Below, piece after piece: positions 1 to 7,826 of a stretch of DNA of 34,886 nucleotides. The notes below the pieces were generated by a model. The model made no database searches. It was not told the origin of the DNA and worked only from the letters and a program-made list of their open reading frames with translations. The stretch comes from Sideroxydans sp. (GTDB lineage Bacteria > Pseudomonadota > Gammaproteobacteria > Burkholderiales > Gallionellaceae). Within the stretch, counting starts at the first letter, position 1, and each line of letters begins with the position of its first letter. Both the position numbers and the translations under genes were made by a program. Where the stretch lies: the NCBI GenBank assembly GCA_013140695.1, contig JABFSI010000023.1:1-34886 (forward strand), written 5' to 3'.

Positions 1-117
1 GCCTAAGCGAAATTCGTCTACCTCAACATAGTCACCCACACTAATCGATTGTTTTATATATATTTTTAAGGAGCTTTTTACCACTTTCTTGAACGCCTCG
101 GCGTCGAAGAGGTGCGC
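1..117 (-). ncRNA. Leader of an rRNA operon reading left out of the window
   Basis: Read on the minus strand, this stretch follows a perfect promoter. It carries a boxA-like antitermination element (AGCTCCTTAAAAA, 63-75; usual form TGCTCTTTAACA) and then CGATTAGTGTGGGTGA. That second motif closely resembles the conserved segment between boxA and the 16S rRNA in betaproteobacteria (usually CGATAAGTGTGGGCG). The 16S gene itself would lie beyond position 1 and is not visible. A minus-strand reading frame is open here, but it has no credible start or ribosome binding site, so I treat the stretch as untranslated leader. The boxA and leader motif are seen; the rRNA identity is inferred from memory of such leaders. 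Confidence 0.7.
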
Positions 118-145
118 ATTATAGAGACTAAAATCTTTCTGTCAA
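118..145 (-). promoter_or_regulatory. Proximal rRNA operon promoter
   Basis: On the minus strand there is a perfect sigma-70 promoter: TTGACA (140-145), a 16-nt spacer and TATAAT (118-123). A GC-rich discriminator, GCGCACC, follows. The DNA upstream of the -35 is A-rich, like an UP element. A strong promoter with a GC-rich discriminator and an UP element is the usual design of growth-rate- and ppGpp-controlled rRNA promoters. Confidence 0.85.
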
Positions 146-259
146 CTTTAATTCCGACTTTCTTTTTTTATCCCTACCAGCTCAGGATGAGCGATTTACT
201 TACCAATCGCAAGTGAGGTTTTATCCTCACTCCAATCCCGCTACAGCGGAGAGGCGCGC

Positions 260-287
260 ATTATAGGGAGCAAAAAATTTACGTCAA
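260..287 (-). promoter_or_regulatory. Distal rRNA operon promoter
   Basis: This is a second minus-strand promoter with the same design as the one at 118-145: TTGACG (282-287), a 16-nt spacer, TATAAT (260-265) and discriminator GCGCGCC. AT-rich DNA lies upstream (288-312). The two promoters are 142 bp apart, as in tandem P1/P2 rRNA promoters. Two small inverted repeats lie between them (191-210 and 213-230). Confidence 0.82.
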
Positions 288-345
288 GGCGTTATGCAAA
301 CATTTTTTCAAATCGCCACACACTCCTTATAACGATGGCTAAACG

Positions 346-351
346 TACAAT
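346..351 (+). promoter_or_regulatory. Probable -10 element for tsaD
   Basis: TACAAT followed by GCGCC lies 33 nt upstream of the chosen tsaD start, and it matches the '-10 plus GCGC' pattern seen before several genes here. I see no good -35, so this is tentative. It is divergent from the rRNA promoters. Confidence 0.4.
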
Positions 352-383
352 GCGCCTCTCGAAAATACTTGCGGCAATGCATC

Positions 384-1406
384 GTGAAACTGATATTAGG
401 TATCGAATCTTCCTGTGATGAAACAGGTGTTGCGCTTTATCACACAGAGCGCGGATTACTCGCGCACACACTGCATAGTCAAATTGCTTTACATAATGAA
501 TATGGCGGCGTGGTACCCGAGCTCGCGTCGCGTGACCACGTGCGTTACACCATTCCGCTTATTCGCTCTGCGCTATCTAAAGCGCATTGCAAACTCAATG
601 ATGTCGACGCTATCGCCTACACGCAGGGCCCTGGCTTATCGGGAGCGTTACTCGTCGGATCGAGTGTTGCCTGTGCACTCGCCTATACATTAGGCTTGCC
701 GACCATTGGAGTGCATCACCTAGAAGGACATCTACTTTCCCCTTTGCTATCCAATCCCAAGCCAACCTTTCCCTTTGTTGCTTTGCTTGTTTCAGGCGGT
801 CACACCCAACTGATGCGTGTAGATAGCGTGGGACGCTATGCCTTATTAGGCGAGTCCATTGATGATGCGGCAGGCGAAGCATTCGACAAAAGCGCCAAAT
901 TGTTAGGGCTGGAATATCCAGGCGGGGCATTGCTCGCCAAACTAGCGCTTGGCGGAATAGCTGGGCGCTTCAAACTACCGCGCCCCATGTTGCACAGTGG
1001 CGATCTTGATTTTAGTTTCAGTGGGCTAAAAACGGCCGTTTTGACGCTTACTCAACAACACACACTGGATGCGCAGACGCGCGCCGACATTGCACATGCG
1101 GCACAAGAAGCCATTGTGGATGTGCTTGCGCAAAAAGCGATCACCGCATTAGGACAAACAGAGCTAAATCAATTGGTCATTGCGGGGGGGGTCGGGGCGA
1201 ATAAGCTGTTACGCGAACGCCTGCACCATGACATCAGCAAACGCGGCGGCACGGTGTTTTACCCTGATTTGGAATTTTGCACCGACAACGGAGCAATGAT
1301 CGCCTTCGCAGGCGCGATGCGTTTACAGCATCAAGAAGCACAGCGCGACTACCGCTTCAACGTGAAGCCGCGCTGGGATTTGCAGGAATTGAATTACGCG
1401 GATTGA
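384..1406 (+). CDS. tsaD: tRNA N6-threonylcarbamoyladenosine transferase TsaD
   Basis: TsaD transfers the threonylcarbamoyl group from threonylcarbamoyl-AMP to A37 of ANN-decoding tRNAs, working with TsaB and TsaE in the cytoplasm. The protein starts with the family signature [12 protein letters not shown]. It carries the metal-binding HHLEGH motif around residues 111-116, VSGGHTQL around 136-143, and an ASKHA-type GGVGANK motif near the C-terminus. I chose the GTG at 384 because homologues begin a few residues before this signature. A TTG at 369 would add five atypical residues, and neither start has a clear Shine-Dalgarno sequence. The 340-aa length is normal. The gene is divergent from the rRNA operon, and its 3' end overlaps plsY by 13 bp. 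Confidence 0.96.
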   Translation: MKLILGIESSCDETGVALYHTERGLLAHTLHSQIALHNEYGGVVPELASRDHVRYTIPLIRSALSKAHCKLNDVDAIAYTQGPGLSGALLVGSSVACALAYTLGLPTIGVHHLEGHLLSPLLSNPKPTFPFVALLVSGGHTQLMRVDSVGRYALLGESIDDAAGEAFDKSAKLLGLEYPGGALLAKLALGGIAGRFKLPRPMLHSGDLDFSFSGLKTAVLTLTQQHTLDAQTRADIAHAAQEAIVDVLAQKAITALGQTELNQLVIAGGVGANKLLRERLHHDISKRGGTVFYPDLEFCTDNGAMIAFAGAMRLQHQEAQRDYRFNVKPRWDLQELNYAD

Positions 1407-2017
1407 GTTTCTTCTTTCTTCTTACTACCGATCTTGCTTTCCTTGCCCGTCATCAGATTCTGGATGTTGCTCTTGTGACGCCAGATCAGCAGCATGGACA
1501 TGATTGCCGTTGCGAACACGAGTTCAGGCCGCAGTTGGAACAACATCGCATAGATAGGAGCCGCGATTGCCGCCACCAAAGCGGACAGCGAGGAATAACG
1601 GAACACGACCGCCATCAACAACCAAGTCCCCAATACAGCCAACCCCATCCAACCGCTCAATGCCAGCAACACGCCTAAAGCGGTTGCCACGCCTTTGCCG
1701 CCCTGAAACTTGAGGAAGATAGGGAATACATGCCCAAGGAACACCGCCAACGCCACTAAAGCGACCATCAATAGGCCATTGCTATCGTGAGGTGCGAATT
1801 TAATGGCGAGGAACACGGCCATCCAGCCTTTGGCCGCATCGCCCAACAGCGTCAACACCGCCGCCGCTTTCTTGCCGCTGCGCAACACATTGGTCGCCCC
1901 GGGATTGCCCGAACCATAGGTGCGCGGGTCAGCGAGACCGAACGCCTTACTCATCAACACCGCGAACGAGATCGAGCCCAACAGATAGGCACACACAACA
2001 AAGATCAGAGTAGTCAT
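1394..2017 (-). CDS. plsY: Glycerol-3-phosphate acyltransferase PlsY
   Basis: PlsY is an inner-membrane enzyme that acylates glycerol-3-phosphate using acyl-phosphate (made by PlsX), the first committed step of phospholipid synthesis. The three conserved cytoplasmic motifs are present: [12 protein letters not shown] after the first membrane segment, [10 protein letters not shown] in the middle, and [14 protein letters not shown] near the C-terminus. About five hydrophobic segments lie between them. The 207-aa length is typical, with a Lys/Glu-rich tail. The start is supported by AAGG about 9 nt upstream. It is divergent from folB and convergent with tsaD, which it overlaps. Confidence 0.95.
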   Translation of the reverse strand: MTTLIFVVCAYLLGSISFAVLMSKAFGLADPRTYGSGNPGATNVLRSGKKAAAVLTLLGDAAKGWMAVFLAIKFAPHDSNGLLMVALVALAVFLGHVFPIFLKFQGGKGVATALGVLLALSGWMGLAVLGTWLLMAVVFRYSSLSALVAAIAAPIYAMLFQLRPELVFATAIMSMLLIWRHKSNIQNLMTGKESKIGSKKKEETQSA

Positions 2018-2047
2018 CAGGATTACCTTAAAATGCGAAAGCGCCGC

Positions 2048-2076
2048 ATTCTACTTGAATGCGTTACCACCACCAA
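2048..2076 (-). promoter_or_regulatory. Candidate plsY promoter
   Basis: On the minus strand, TTGGTG (2071-2076), a 17-nt spacer and TAGAAT (2048-2053) are followed by GCGGCGC. It lies about 30 nt upstream of the plsY start and overlaps the region upstream of folB. Confidence 0.45.
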
Positions 2077-2096
2077 ACAACCAAAACCGCCTCGAT

Positions 2097-2453
2097 ATGG
2101 ACATCATCTTCATCCGCGAACTCAAAGTCGTCACCCTTATAGGCATCTATGAACGAGAAAAGCGCGTCCCGCAGGCCTTGCAACTCGACATCGACATCGC
2201 CTTGCCCAATAGCCGCGCCTGCCAAAGTGATGACATCAACGATGCCCTCGATTATTCACAGGTAGCCCAACATATACAGAGTGTATTAAGTGAAGGTCAC
2301 TTTTCTTTACTGGAAGCCCTTGCCGAACACATAGCTCAAATCATTCTCAAAGACTTCAATGCCCCTTGGGTCAAAGTCAGCGTCGCCAAGCTGCAAGCCA
2401 TCCGCAGTTGCAAAATGGTTGGTATTAGCATCGAACGAGGACAAATCAAGTAG
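2097..2453 (+). CDS. folB: Dihydroneopterin aldolase FolB
   Basis: FolB converts 7,8-dihydroneopterin to 6-hydroxymethyl-dihydropterin and glycolaldehyde in folate synthesis; homo-octameric in characterised members. The protein begins MDIIFIRELKVVTLIGIYE. That matches the family start, including the Gly-Ile-x-Glu active-site region, and it ends with a typical VSVAKLQAIRS-type strand. The open frame reaches back to 2055, but the extra 14 residues look unlike the family, so I chose the ATG at 2097 (118 aa). No strong ribosome binding site is visible. It is divergent from plsY with only 79 bp between the two starts. Confidence 0.93.
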   Translation: MDIIFIRELKVVTLIGIYEREKRVPQALQLDIDIALPNSRACQSDDINDALDYSQVAQHIQSVLSEGHFSLLEALAEHIAQIILKDFNAPWVKVSVAKLQAIRSCKMVGISIERGQIK

Positions 2454-2468
2454 GCATTTTTGAAAGAT

Positions 2469-2497
2469 TTGCCCAAGCCCCCCTTTTTATGGATAAT
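2469..2497 (+). promoter_or_regulatory. Probable rpmE promoter
   Basis: TTGCCC (2469-2474), a 17-nt spacer and GATAAT (2492-2497) are followed by a GCGCGCC discriminator. It lies 65 nt upstream of the rpmE start, just after the folB stop. Confidence 0.5.
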
Positions 2498-2561
2498 GCG
2501 CGCCCTTATAGGTATCCGTGCGCGTACAACCGCCGCGCCCAATTTTAGTTAGGAGCACAAA

Positions 2562-2783
2562 ATGAAAGCCAGCATTCACCCCGCATACAATGATGTCGCC
2601 GTTACTTGCAGCTGCGGCAACAAGTTCACCACTCGCTCTACATTGGGCAAACCCACACTGCACGTTGAAGTGTGTTCCGAGTGTCACCCGTTCTATACAG
2701 GTACACAAAAGATTGTTGATACGGCTGGCCGTATTGAGAAATTCAACAACAAGTACAAGACTGGCGCTAAAGCAGCAGCTTAA
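2562..2783 (+). CDS. rpmE: 50S ribosomal protein L31
   Basis: L31 is a small ribosomal protein bridging the large and small subunits. The 73-aa product starts [12 protein letters not shown] and has the four cysteines of the zinc-binding form (C16, C18, C38, C41), so it is the 'C+' type rather than the zinc-independent paralogue. An AGGAG ribosome binding site lies at 2551-2555, six bases before the ATG. It has its own promoter and a strong terminator, so it is probably transcribed alone. Confidence 0.97.
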   Translation: MKASIHPAYNDVAVTCSCGNKFTTRSTLGKPTLHVEVCSECHPFYTGTQKIVDTAGRIEKFNNKYKTGAKAAA

Positions 2784-2808
2784 GGCTTGGGAAATACGTA
2801 TTAAGATT

Positions 2809-2837
2809 AAAGGCAGCGTTGGCTGCCTTTTTCTTTT
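2809..2837 (+). terminator. Rho-independent terminator of rpmE
   Basis: A stem AGGCAGC / GCTGCCT (2811-2817 and 2822-2828) with a GTTG loop is followed by a T-rich run. It starts about 26 nt after the rpmE stop. Confidence 0.88.
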
Positions 2838-2869
2838 GTAGATTGGTAACTATTAAGACATCGAGCTAA

Positions 2870-4513
2870 ATGTACGCTTACTACACCCAGATGAAAGAAC
2901 CAGAAATCACGTCGCTCAAGGCGTGGTTGATGTTTTTTTTATGCGCTGTTTGGGTGTTCACAGGCTTGGTGGGGCACGATCCGTGGAAGCCTGATGAGGC
3001 TTACAGCTTTGGGCTGATTTACCACTTCATTCAAAGCGGCGATTGGCTAGTCCCTACGCTGGCGGGCGAAGCGTATCTGGATAAGCCGCCGCTGTATTAT
3101 TGGACGGCTGCACTTCTCGCTAAATTATTTGCACCCATCCTGCCCCTACACGATGGCGCACGCCTCGCTTCTGGTTTTTACACCGCACTCACTCTGTTAT
3201 TCGCAGGCTTAACGGGGCGCGAGCTATTTGGCAATAATCGTGGGTGGCCTGCCGCGATTTTGCTGATTGGCTGCCTCGGCATGGTGCTGCGTGCACACGA
3301 GATTCTTACCGACAACGCCCTGCTCACTGGCTGTGCCATCTTGCTGTACGGGTATGCCTTAAGCCTAAAGCGCCCCTATCTGGCAGGTATGTTCATTGGA
3401 CTCGGGGTTGGCATTGGCTTTATGAGCAAAGGCTTTATTGCGCCTTTACTCTTTCTGTTGATTAGCCTTGGCTTAATGTTGTTCCGTCATTGGCGCACGC
3501 GCGCCTATTTTTCCACGCTAGGCATCGCACTCTTATGCGCCGCACCCTTGCTGACGATTTGGCCGTTTTTGTTGTACCAGCACTCTCCAGAACTATTTTT
3601 TGACTGGGCATGGACGCGCAACATTGGACGCTGGGTTGAATACGCACGCGGCGACAATCACAACAACATTTTCTACTACCTCAAAGCCCTGCCCTGGTTA
3701 GCTTGGCCTGCTGCGCCGCTGGCGATATGGACGGTATGGGAAGCACGAAAACGCGTATGGAATGAGCCTGAATTCCAATTGCTACTGGTGAGTTTTTTGG
3801 TGATGTTTGTCAGCTTAAGTTGCGTGGCCGACATCAATGACCAAAACGCCATGCCCATGTTATTGCCCATCGTGCTGCTTGCCACAGCCGCTTTATCTAC
3901 CTTACGACGCGGCGCAGCCAATGCGCTCGACTGGTTTGGCATGATGACATTTGCCATGCTAGCTATTGTGTTGTGGTCGGGTTGGACAGGTCTACTGGTA
4001 AGCAACGGCGCTTGGCTCACCCGACGTTTGCAAGCCATGCAACCCAATTTCATCCCCGTATTTGATCCGGTCGCCTTCTGGGTTGCAGTCGTGGTCACTG
4101 TACTGTGGGTGATCATGATTTGGCGAGTGGGACGCTCGGTACGCCGCTCCCTCACCAACTGGGCAGCGGGTATTAGCTTGCTGTGGATATTGGCAATGAC
4201 CCTGTGGCTGCCACTACTGGATGCCGACAAGAGTTATCGCTACATGGTGGTTGAGCTGAAACAAGCACTGCCCAAAAAATATAACTGCATTGCCGATGTA
4301 CGCGTGGGCGACAACCAGCGCGCCATGTTGCAATACTTCGGCGACATCACCTTGCGCCAAAAAGCTACCCGCGTATGCGAGCTACTGTTAGTGCAAGGCG
4401 ACCGCATCGCCAAGCCCATCGAAGACGAAATCGGCTGGGAAAAAGTATGGGAAGGCGGACGCAAAGGCAAAGAGAACGAACGCTTCAGATTGTATAAGCG
4501 CGTGAAACGCTAA
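2870..4513 (+). CDS. ArnT/PMT-type membrane glycosyltransferase
   Basis: This is an integral membrane glycosyltransferase of the ArnT/PMT clan (GT83/GT39). Such enzymes move a sugar from a polyprenyl-phosphate carrier to a periplasmic acceptor such as lipid A or a protein. Around residues 38-48, after the first membrane segment, it has the acidic catalytic-loop pattern with adjacent D42-E43, then LDKPPLYYW (70-78), typical of this clan. About a dozen hydrophobic segments and a periplasmic C-terminal part follow. The start at 2870 has only a weak ribosome binding site, and an ATG at 2891 is an alternative. The acceptor cannot be told from sequence. It ends 9 bp from an oppositely oriented relative. 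Confidence 0.8.
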   Translation: MYAYYTQMKEPEITSLKAWLMFFLCAVWVFTGLVGHDPWKPDEAYSFGLIYHFIQSGDWLVPTLAGEAYLDKPPLYYWTAALLAKLFAPILPLHDGARLASGFYTALTLLFAGLTGRELFGNNRGWPAAILLIGCLGMVLRAHEILTDNALLTGCAILLYGYALSLKRPYLAGMFIGLGVGIGFMSKGFIAPLLFLLISLGLMLFRHWRTRAYFSTLGIALLCAAPLLTIWPFLLYQHSPELFFDWAWTRNIGRWVEYARGDNHNNIFYYLKALPWLAWPAAPLAIWTVWEARKRVWNEPEFQLLLVSFLVMFVSLSCVADINDQNAMPMLLPIVLLATAALSTLRRGAANALDWFGMMTFAMLAIVLWSGWTGLLVSNGAWLTRRLQAMQPNFIPVFDPVAFWVAVVVTVLWVIMIWRVGRSVRRSLTNWAAGISLLWILAMTLWLPLLDADKSYRYMVVELKQALPKKYNCIADVRVGDNQRAMLQYFGDITLRQKATRVCELLLVQGDRIAKPIEDEIGWEKVWEGGRKGKENERFRLYKRVKR

Positions 4514-4522
4514 TCTCCCTTG

Positions 4523-6196
4523 CTAGCGTAAGCTGGGGGTAACGCGCACGAGGCGGATGTCTTCCAACAGCTCATCGCCCTTTGCCAAATTGAGCAAACG
4601 CGGCAGCGTTCCTGTCTTATGCACTACCCAATCACCTTGTGCGATCTGCTCCACCCTGCCCAGATTCGCAACTAATGAATCCAATTCGGCACCACGAATC
4701 AAAAGATAGTACGCATCTCCTTTGGTTGGCAGGTTCGCGAGTTCACTCACCGCATAACAAGGTGACGTGTTGTACAGCGCCAACTCGCGCGACACGATCA
4801 CATCCATCTGCAACACATAGATTGGTGCGCTCTGCTCTTTCGACAACACCTTGTTAGCGTTGTAAGGAATGCTCGCCGAGAGATAAGTCGCTGTCGCCAT
4901 CAGCGTCAAGAACACATACAACATCGATACGGCGAACACGGGCAAGACCATTAGCATGTTGGTGCGCATGCGGGCACGATAGACGAAGGCGTATATCGCA
5001 GCTACGACCAACATCGCCACCACCACTGCGCTCAACGACATCTTGCCAACATAAAGCGCGAGACCTACCACCATCAGCACCAACAAAAGCGTGGTAGCGA
5101 TCTGCGCGATCAACAACTTGCGATGCCCTCCCACCTCAGCCAACACGCCCGCCAAATAATGACCACAAAGAATGGCCGCGAAGGGATAGATGATGACCGT
5201 GTAGTAATCGAACTGGAACTTCGTCGCGCTGAACATGATGAAGGTGATGAAGAACGCCGCACACAAGTACACGAACTGCGCACGCTCAGCGGTGCTACGT
5301 GCGGCGAAATTGCGTAAACCTGAGACCATCGCAACCACATACACCGCCACCCAAGGCAAGAATGCCCACAAGAACGCCGCCACGAAATAATACGGCGCAC
5401 CGCCCGCATCCTTGATCGGCCCCGTGTTGAAGAAACGTCCGAACTGACTATCCCATAAGAAGAACTTGATGCCCGACACTTCGGTACGCCCGAACACCAC
5501 CTTCTCTGGATGCGAGTCGAATTGTAGATATAACGCAAGCAACTCAGGCCCTGTGAACACGACACACAAACCAAGGGCGAACAACCACTTCGCACTCCAC
5601 AGCTTGTGCCACTGCTTCTGATACATCCACATGCACACCAGACCACTGGTGATGGTGATGAGCGTGAACACGCCCTTGGTCATCATCGCCACGCCACTGA
5701 ACAACGCGCCCAACAACAGATACTTCAGTTTCGTTGCGCTGTCGTAGCGCAACCAATAATAGGAAGCCGCCATGATGCTACCCGTGAGGAAAGTCTCCGC
5801 CTTCACCTCGGTCGAGGTGTACATCATGTGGAAGGCCGACACATACACCAGCAGCGACAACCATGCCGCCTCACGCCCGTAGAACATGCGCGCGATGCGA
5901 TAGGTGTAGTAACCGCCGATCAGATGAAAAAGGAAACCCGGCAGGATGTAAGCGAACGCACTGATGCCGAACAATTTGAAAGACAGCGCCGTGATCCAGA
6001 ACGGAAAGTGCGGCTTATCCAACCACTCCTGCCCATCCAAAACCAGAAATGCCCAATCGTTATGCGTCGCGATATATTGCGACAGCGCCGCATACGTCAC
6101 CGAATCGCCCGCATTGATGATGGGCGTGACCATACCGAGCGCGTTGATGCACAACACGAACAAGGTCAACCATTGGGTGAGGCGTAATGTAGTCAT
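4523..6196 (-). CDS. Second ArnT/PMT-type membrane glycosyltransferase
   Basis: A 557-aa multi-membrane protein of the same clan as the gene at 2870. It keeps the EWLDKPHFPFW segment (57-67) and the long hydrophobic series. The first-loop acidic pair is altered: where relatives have adjacent Asp-Glu, this one reads NAGDSVTYA (D31-S32). That may mean a different acceptor or reduced activity. It starts 15 nt after the stop of the DUF1439 lipoprotein gene, so the two are probably one operon on the minus strand. Its direct substrate is unknown. It is clearly diverged from its convergent neighbour and is not a recent tandem copy. Confidence 0.78.
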   Translation of the reverse strand: MTTLRLTQWLTLFVLCINALGMVTPIINAGDSVTYAALSQYIATHNDWAFLVLDGQEWLDKPHFPFWITALSFKLFGISAFAYILPGFLFHLIGGYYTYRIARMFYGREAAWLSLLVYVSAFHMMYTSTEVKAETFLTGSIMAASYYWLRYDSATKLKYLLLGALFSGVAMMTKGVFTLITITSGLVCMWMYQKQWHKLWSAKWLFALGLCVVFTGPELLALYLQFDSHPEKVVFGRTEVSGIKFFLWDSQFGRFFNTGPIKDAGGAPYYFVAAFLWAFLPWVAVYVVAMVSGLRNFAARSTAERAQFVYLCAAFFITFIMFSATKFQFDYYTVIIYPFAAILCGHYLAGVLAEVGGHRKLLIAQIATTLLLVLMVVGLALYVGKMSLSAVVVAMLVVAAIYAFVYRARMRTNMLMVLPVFAVSMLYVFLTLMATATYLSASIPYNANKVLSKEQSAPIYVLQMDVIVSRELALYNTSPCYAVSELANLPTKGDAYYLLIRGAELDSLVANLGRVEQIAQGDWVVHKTGTLPRLLNLAKGDELLEDIRLVRVTPSLR

Positions 6197-6211
6197 CGTC
6201 GTGGCGCGAGG

Positions 6212-6757
6212 TTATCGAGCCTTAAGATCGAACTTGATGCCATTCTCGACCACCGATATCTTCGTGATGTCGATGTCGTTTCCGGCATAACGCATCTCAT
6301 CCTGCTTGAACTGATACAAAGGATTCGCACGCAGATACTCGTTCAACATCATGTTCAAAGTTGGGCGCATCGTCTCGCCTAATGCAGCCGAGCCCGAATC
6401 GACCTCCAAATTTTCGATATTAGGGTCTTGCAGATACAAAGCTCGCTGCGTTGCGTCATAACGCAACGCACCCGACAAACCGATACGCCCCTTCACCCCA
6501 CCCGCCAACAAAGAAGAGACCGAGAAGTTGGTCGCTAACGAGATGCGATTCTGCGCTGTAAGGAAAGTCACCTCGGGCGTGGCGATAGATGCGTTGAACA
6601 ACCCTCGACCCAACTCACGCTGTAGAGGGAATGACTTGCTCCATGCGCGTTCGAGTTGATCGTGGGTGACGAGATAGTCTTTGGGGACGAGGATGGCGCA
6701 GGCGCTCAGGATGATGAGTGGGATGAGGAGTAAGAGATAGAGGGAACGAGTGGTCAT
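6212..6757 (-). CDS. DUF1439 (YceB-like) lipoprotein
   Basis: A 181-aa predicted lipoprotein. The N-terminus is a signal peptide ending in a lipobox L-S-A-C with the lipidated cysteine at residue 20. The rest resembles DUF1439/YceB proteins, small periplasm-facing lipoproteins with a lipid-binding-like fold and unknown function. AAGGA lies a few bases before the ATG. The gene is first in an operon with the glycosyltransferase at 4523, so a role in envelope glycolipid handling is a reasonable but unproven inference. Confidence 0.75.
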   Translation of the reverse strand: MTTRSLYLLLLIPLIILSACAILVPKDYLVTHDQLERAWSKSFPLQRELGRGLFNASIATPEVTFLTAQNRISLATNFSVSSLLAGGVKGRIGLSGALRYDATQRALYLQDPNIENLEVDSGSAALGETMRPTLNMMLNEYLRANPLYQFKQDEMRYAGNDIDITKISVVENGIKFDLKAR

Positions 6758-6798
6758 ATATTTCCTTTAGCCGTGATGCTTAAAAATCTACAAACAAA

Positions 6799-7353
6799 AC
6801 CGTCGGGGGTAGCCCGACAGCTAGTCACTTTTTCTTGCTTCGCCAAAGAAAAAGTAACCAAAAAGAAGGCGCCCCTACTGTATCGCCCTTCGGGTTCCTT
6901 CGATCAGTCAATAAAATTGGGCGGCTGCGCAACTCGCACGATCCGCTACGCGGCCACGTGCTCAAACAGTGCTCGCCTTCTCCCCAATTTTATCGCCCGC
7001 CCTCAGCGCTACAGAAGGGAATGAAAATCAAAAGCAAAACCCCAAACCCAGAACCCGCGAGGCGGGCAACGCCCGCCTCGCCCCAACAAAAAAACTCGTG
7101 CGCGCAGCGCACACAAAACCGCTTCACCGCCTTTGAACTTCCTTCCCCTGTACGCCGCCGAGTAGCACAGGCTGGTCAGGGGATTTCGGCGAGGACTGTC
7201 TGAGCGCGTAGCGCGAGTTCCGCAGCCGCCTGACCAGTCGAGCAACGCAGGGAACCCACGAAGTGGGCGGCGCACCGGGGTCGCCTTTTCTTTGGTTCCT
7301 TTCTTTTGGCGAAGCAAAAGAAAGGAACTTGCTGTCGGGCAATCCCCGACGGT
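6799..7353. repeat. 555-bp imperfect palindromic element
   Basis: The ends are inverted copies of ACCGTCGGGG...GCCCGACAGC (from 6799, and ending at 7353). The next ~200 bp of each arm correspond in order: a hairpin around CTTCGCCAAAG, a GGTTCC-type block, a large stem (11 bp, 6911-6921 with 6983-6993; 9 bp, 7172-7180 with 7229-7237), and an end near GAAGG. The centre holds an 11-bp stem with a 3-nt loop (7057-7081) flanked by A-rich DNA. Reading frames inside are out-of-phase artefacts of the repeat. Similar sequence, often mis-annotated as small Arg/Lys-rich ORFs, is familiar from proteobacterial genomes. No transposase is present, so it may be a non-autonomous element. Confidence 0.75.
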
Positions 7354-7371
7354 GTTGCTTTAACTCCATGC

Positions 7372-7398
7372 GGCGCAATGCCCGCTGGTTATTGCGCC
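7372..7398. repeat. Small intergenic palindrome
   Basis: GGCGCAAT (7372-7379) and ATTGCGCC (7391-7398) form an 8-bp stem with an 11-nt loop, followed by CTACG. This resembles the common dispersed GCGCAATA...TATTGCGCCCTACG repeats of proteobacteria. It sits between the 555-bp element and the 3' end of the zinc-ribbon gene, where it could act as a terminator or mRNA stabiliser for that minus-strand gene. Confidence 0.55.
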
Positions 7399-7429
7399 CT
7401 ACGCTGGCTGCGGTAGAAGTCTACACAAG

Positions 7430-7819
7430 TTAGGAGCGGCTCTTAAAAATCCCCTTCAATATTGCCCAACCCAGAGCAACAACAATAAGCACAGCAGCAA
7501 TTAGCCATGTCACAAAGGAGCCCATAGGCATCCAAAGCATCGCCGCAATAAGCCCGTGTTGGCTTACAGGCGAAAATCCAAGTGCATCATTCAGCATCAT
7601 GAGCCCAGCTCCTAATACCCCCAAGACAATGGGACCAAATATCAGGATTAGCAATGCCACATAGAACCAGAATCCTCTGGTCTGCCTATCCACCCGAACC
7701 TCCTCAACTTCATCCTTCGTGACCAAGCTCTCATTTTGAAAATACATTGAACTGCACCAAGGACATTTCGGAAATCCGTATGCAGATTTTCCACATTTTG
7801 GACAAGTGCGATTACTCAT
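7430..7819 (-). CDS. Zinc-ribbon membrane protein of unknown function
   Basis: A 129-aa protein that I do not recognise as a named family. The N-terminus is a zinc ribbon with two CxxC pairs (C6, C9, C19, C22). A charged linker follows (about 30-47), then hydrophobic segments at about 49-74 and 90-122, and a short basic tail. It lies only 7 nt downstream of the aroC stop on the same strand, so it is probably co-transcribed with aroC, although no functional link to chorismate is evident. Confidence 0.7.
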   Translation of the reverse strand: MSNRTCPKCGKSAYGFPKCPWCSSMYFQNESLVTKDEVEEVRVDRQTRGFWFYVALLILIFGPIVLGVLGAGLMMLNDALGFSPVSQHGLIAAMLWMPMGSFVTWLIAAVLIVVALGWAILKGIFKSRS

Positions 7820-7826
7820 CGCACGC

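Noticed and set aside
1..120. Open minus-strand frame at the left edge that could be the start of a protein gene
   Set aside because: It has no start codon with a ribosome binding site, and it directly follows an rRNA-type promoter and boxA; the untranslated leader reading explains it better.
6773..7378. Several overlapping Arg/Lys-rich open frames of 80-120 codons on both strands
   Set aside because: They are by-products of the GC-rich palindromic element, overlap in several frames, and have no sensible start sites or domains.
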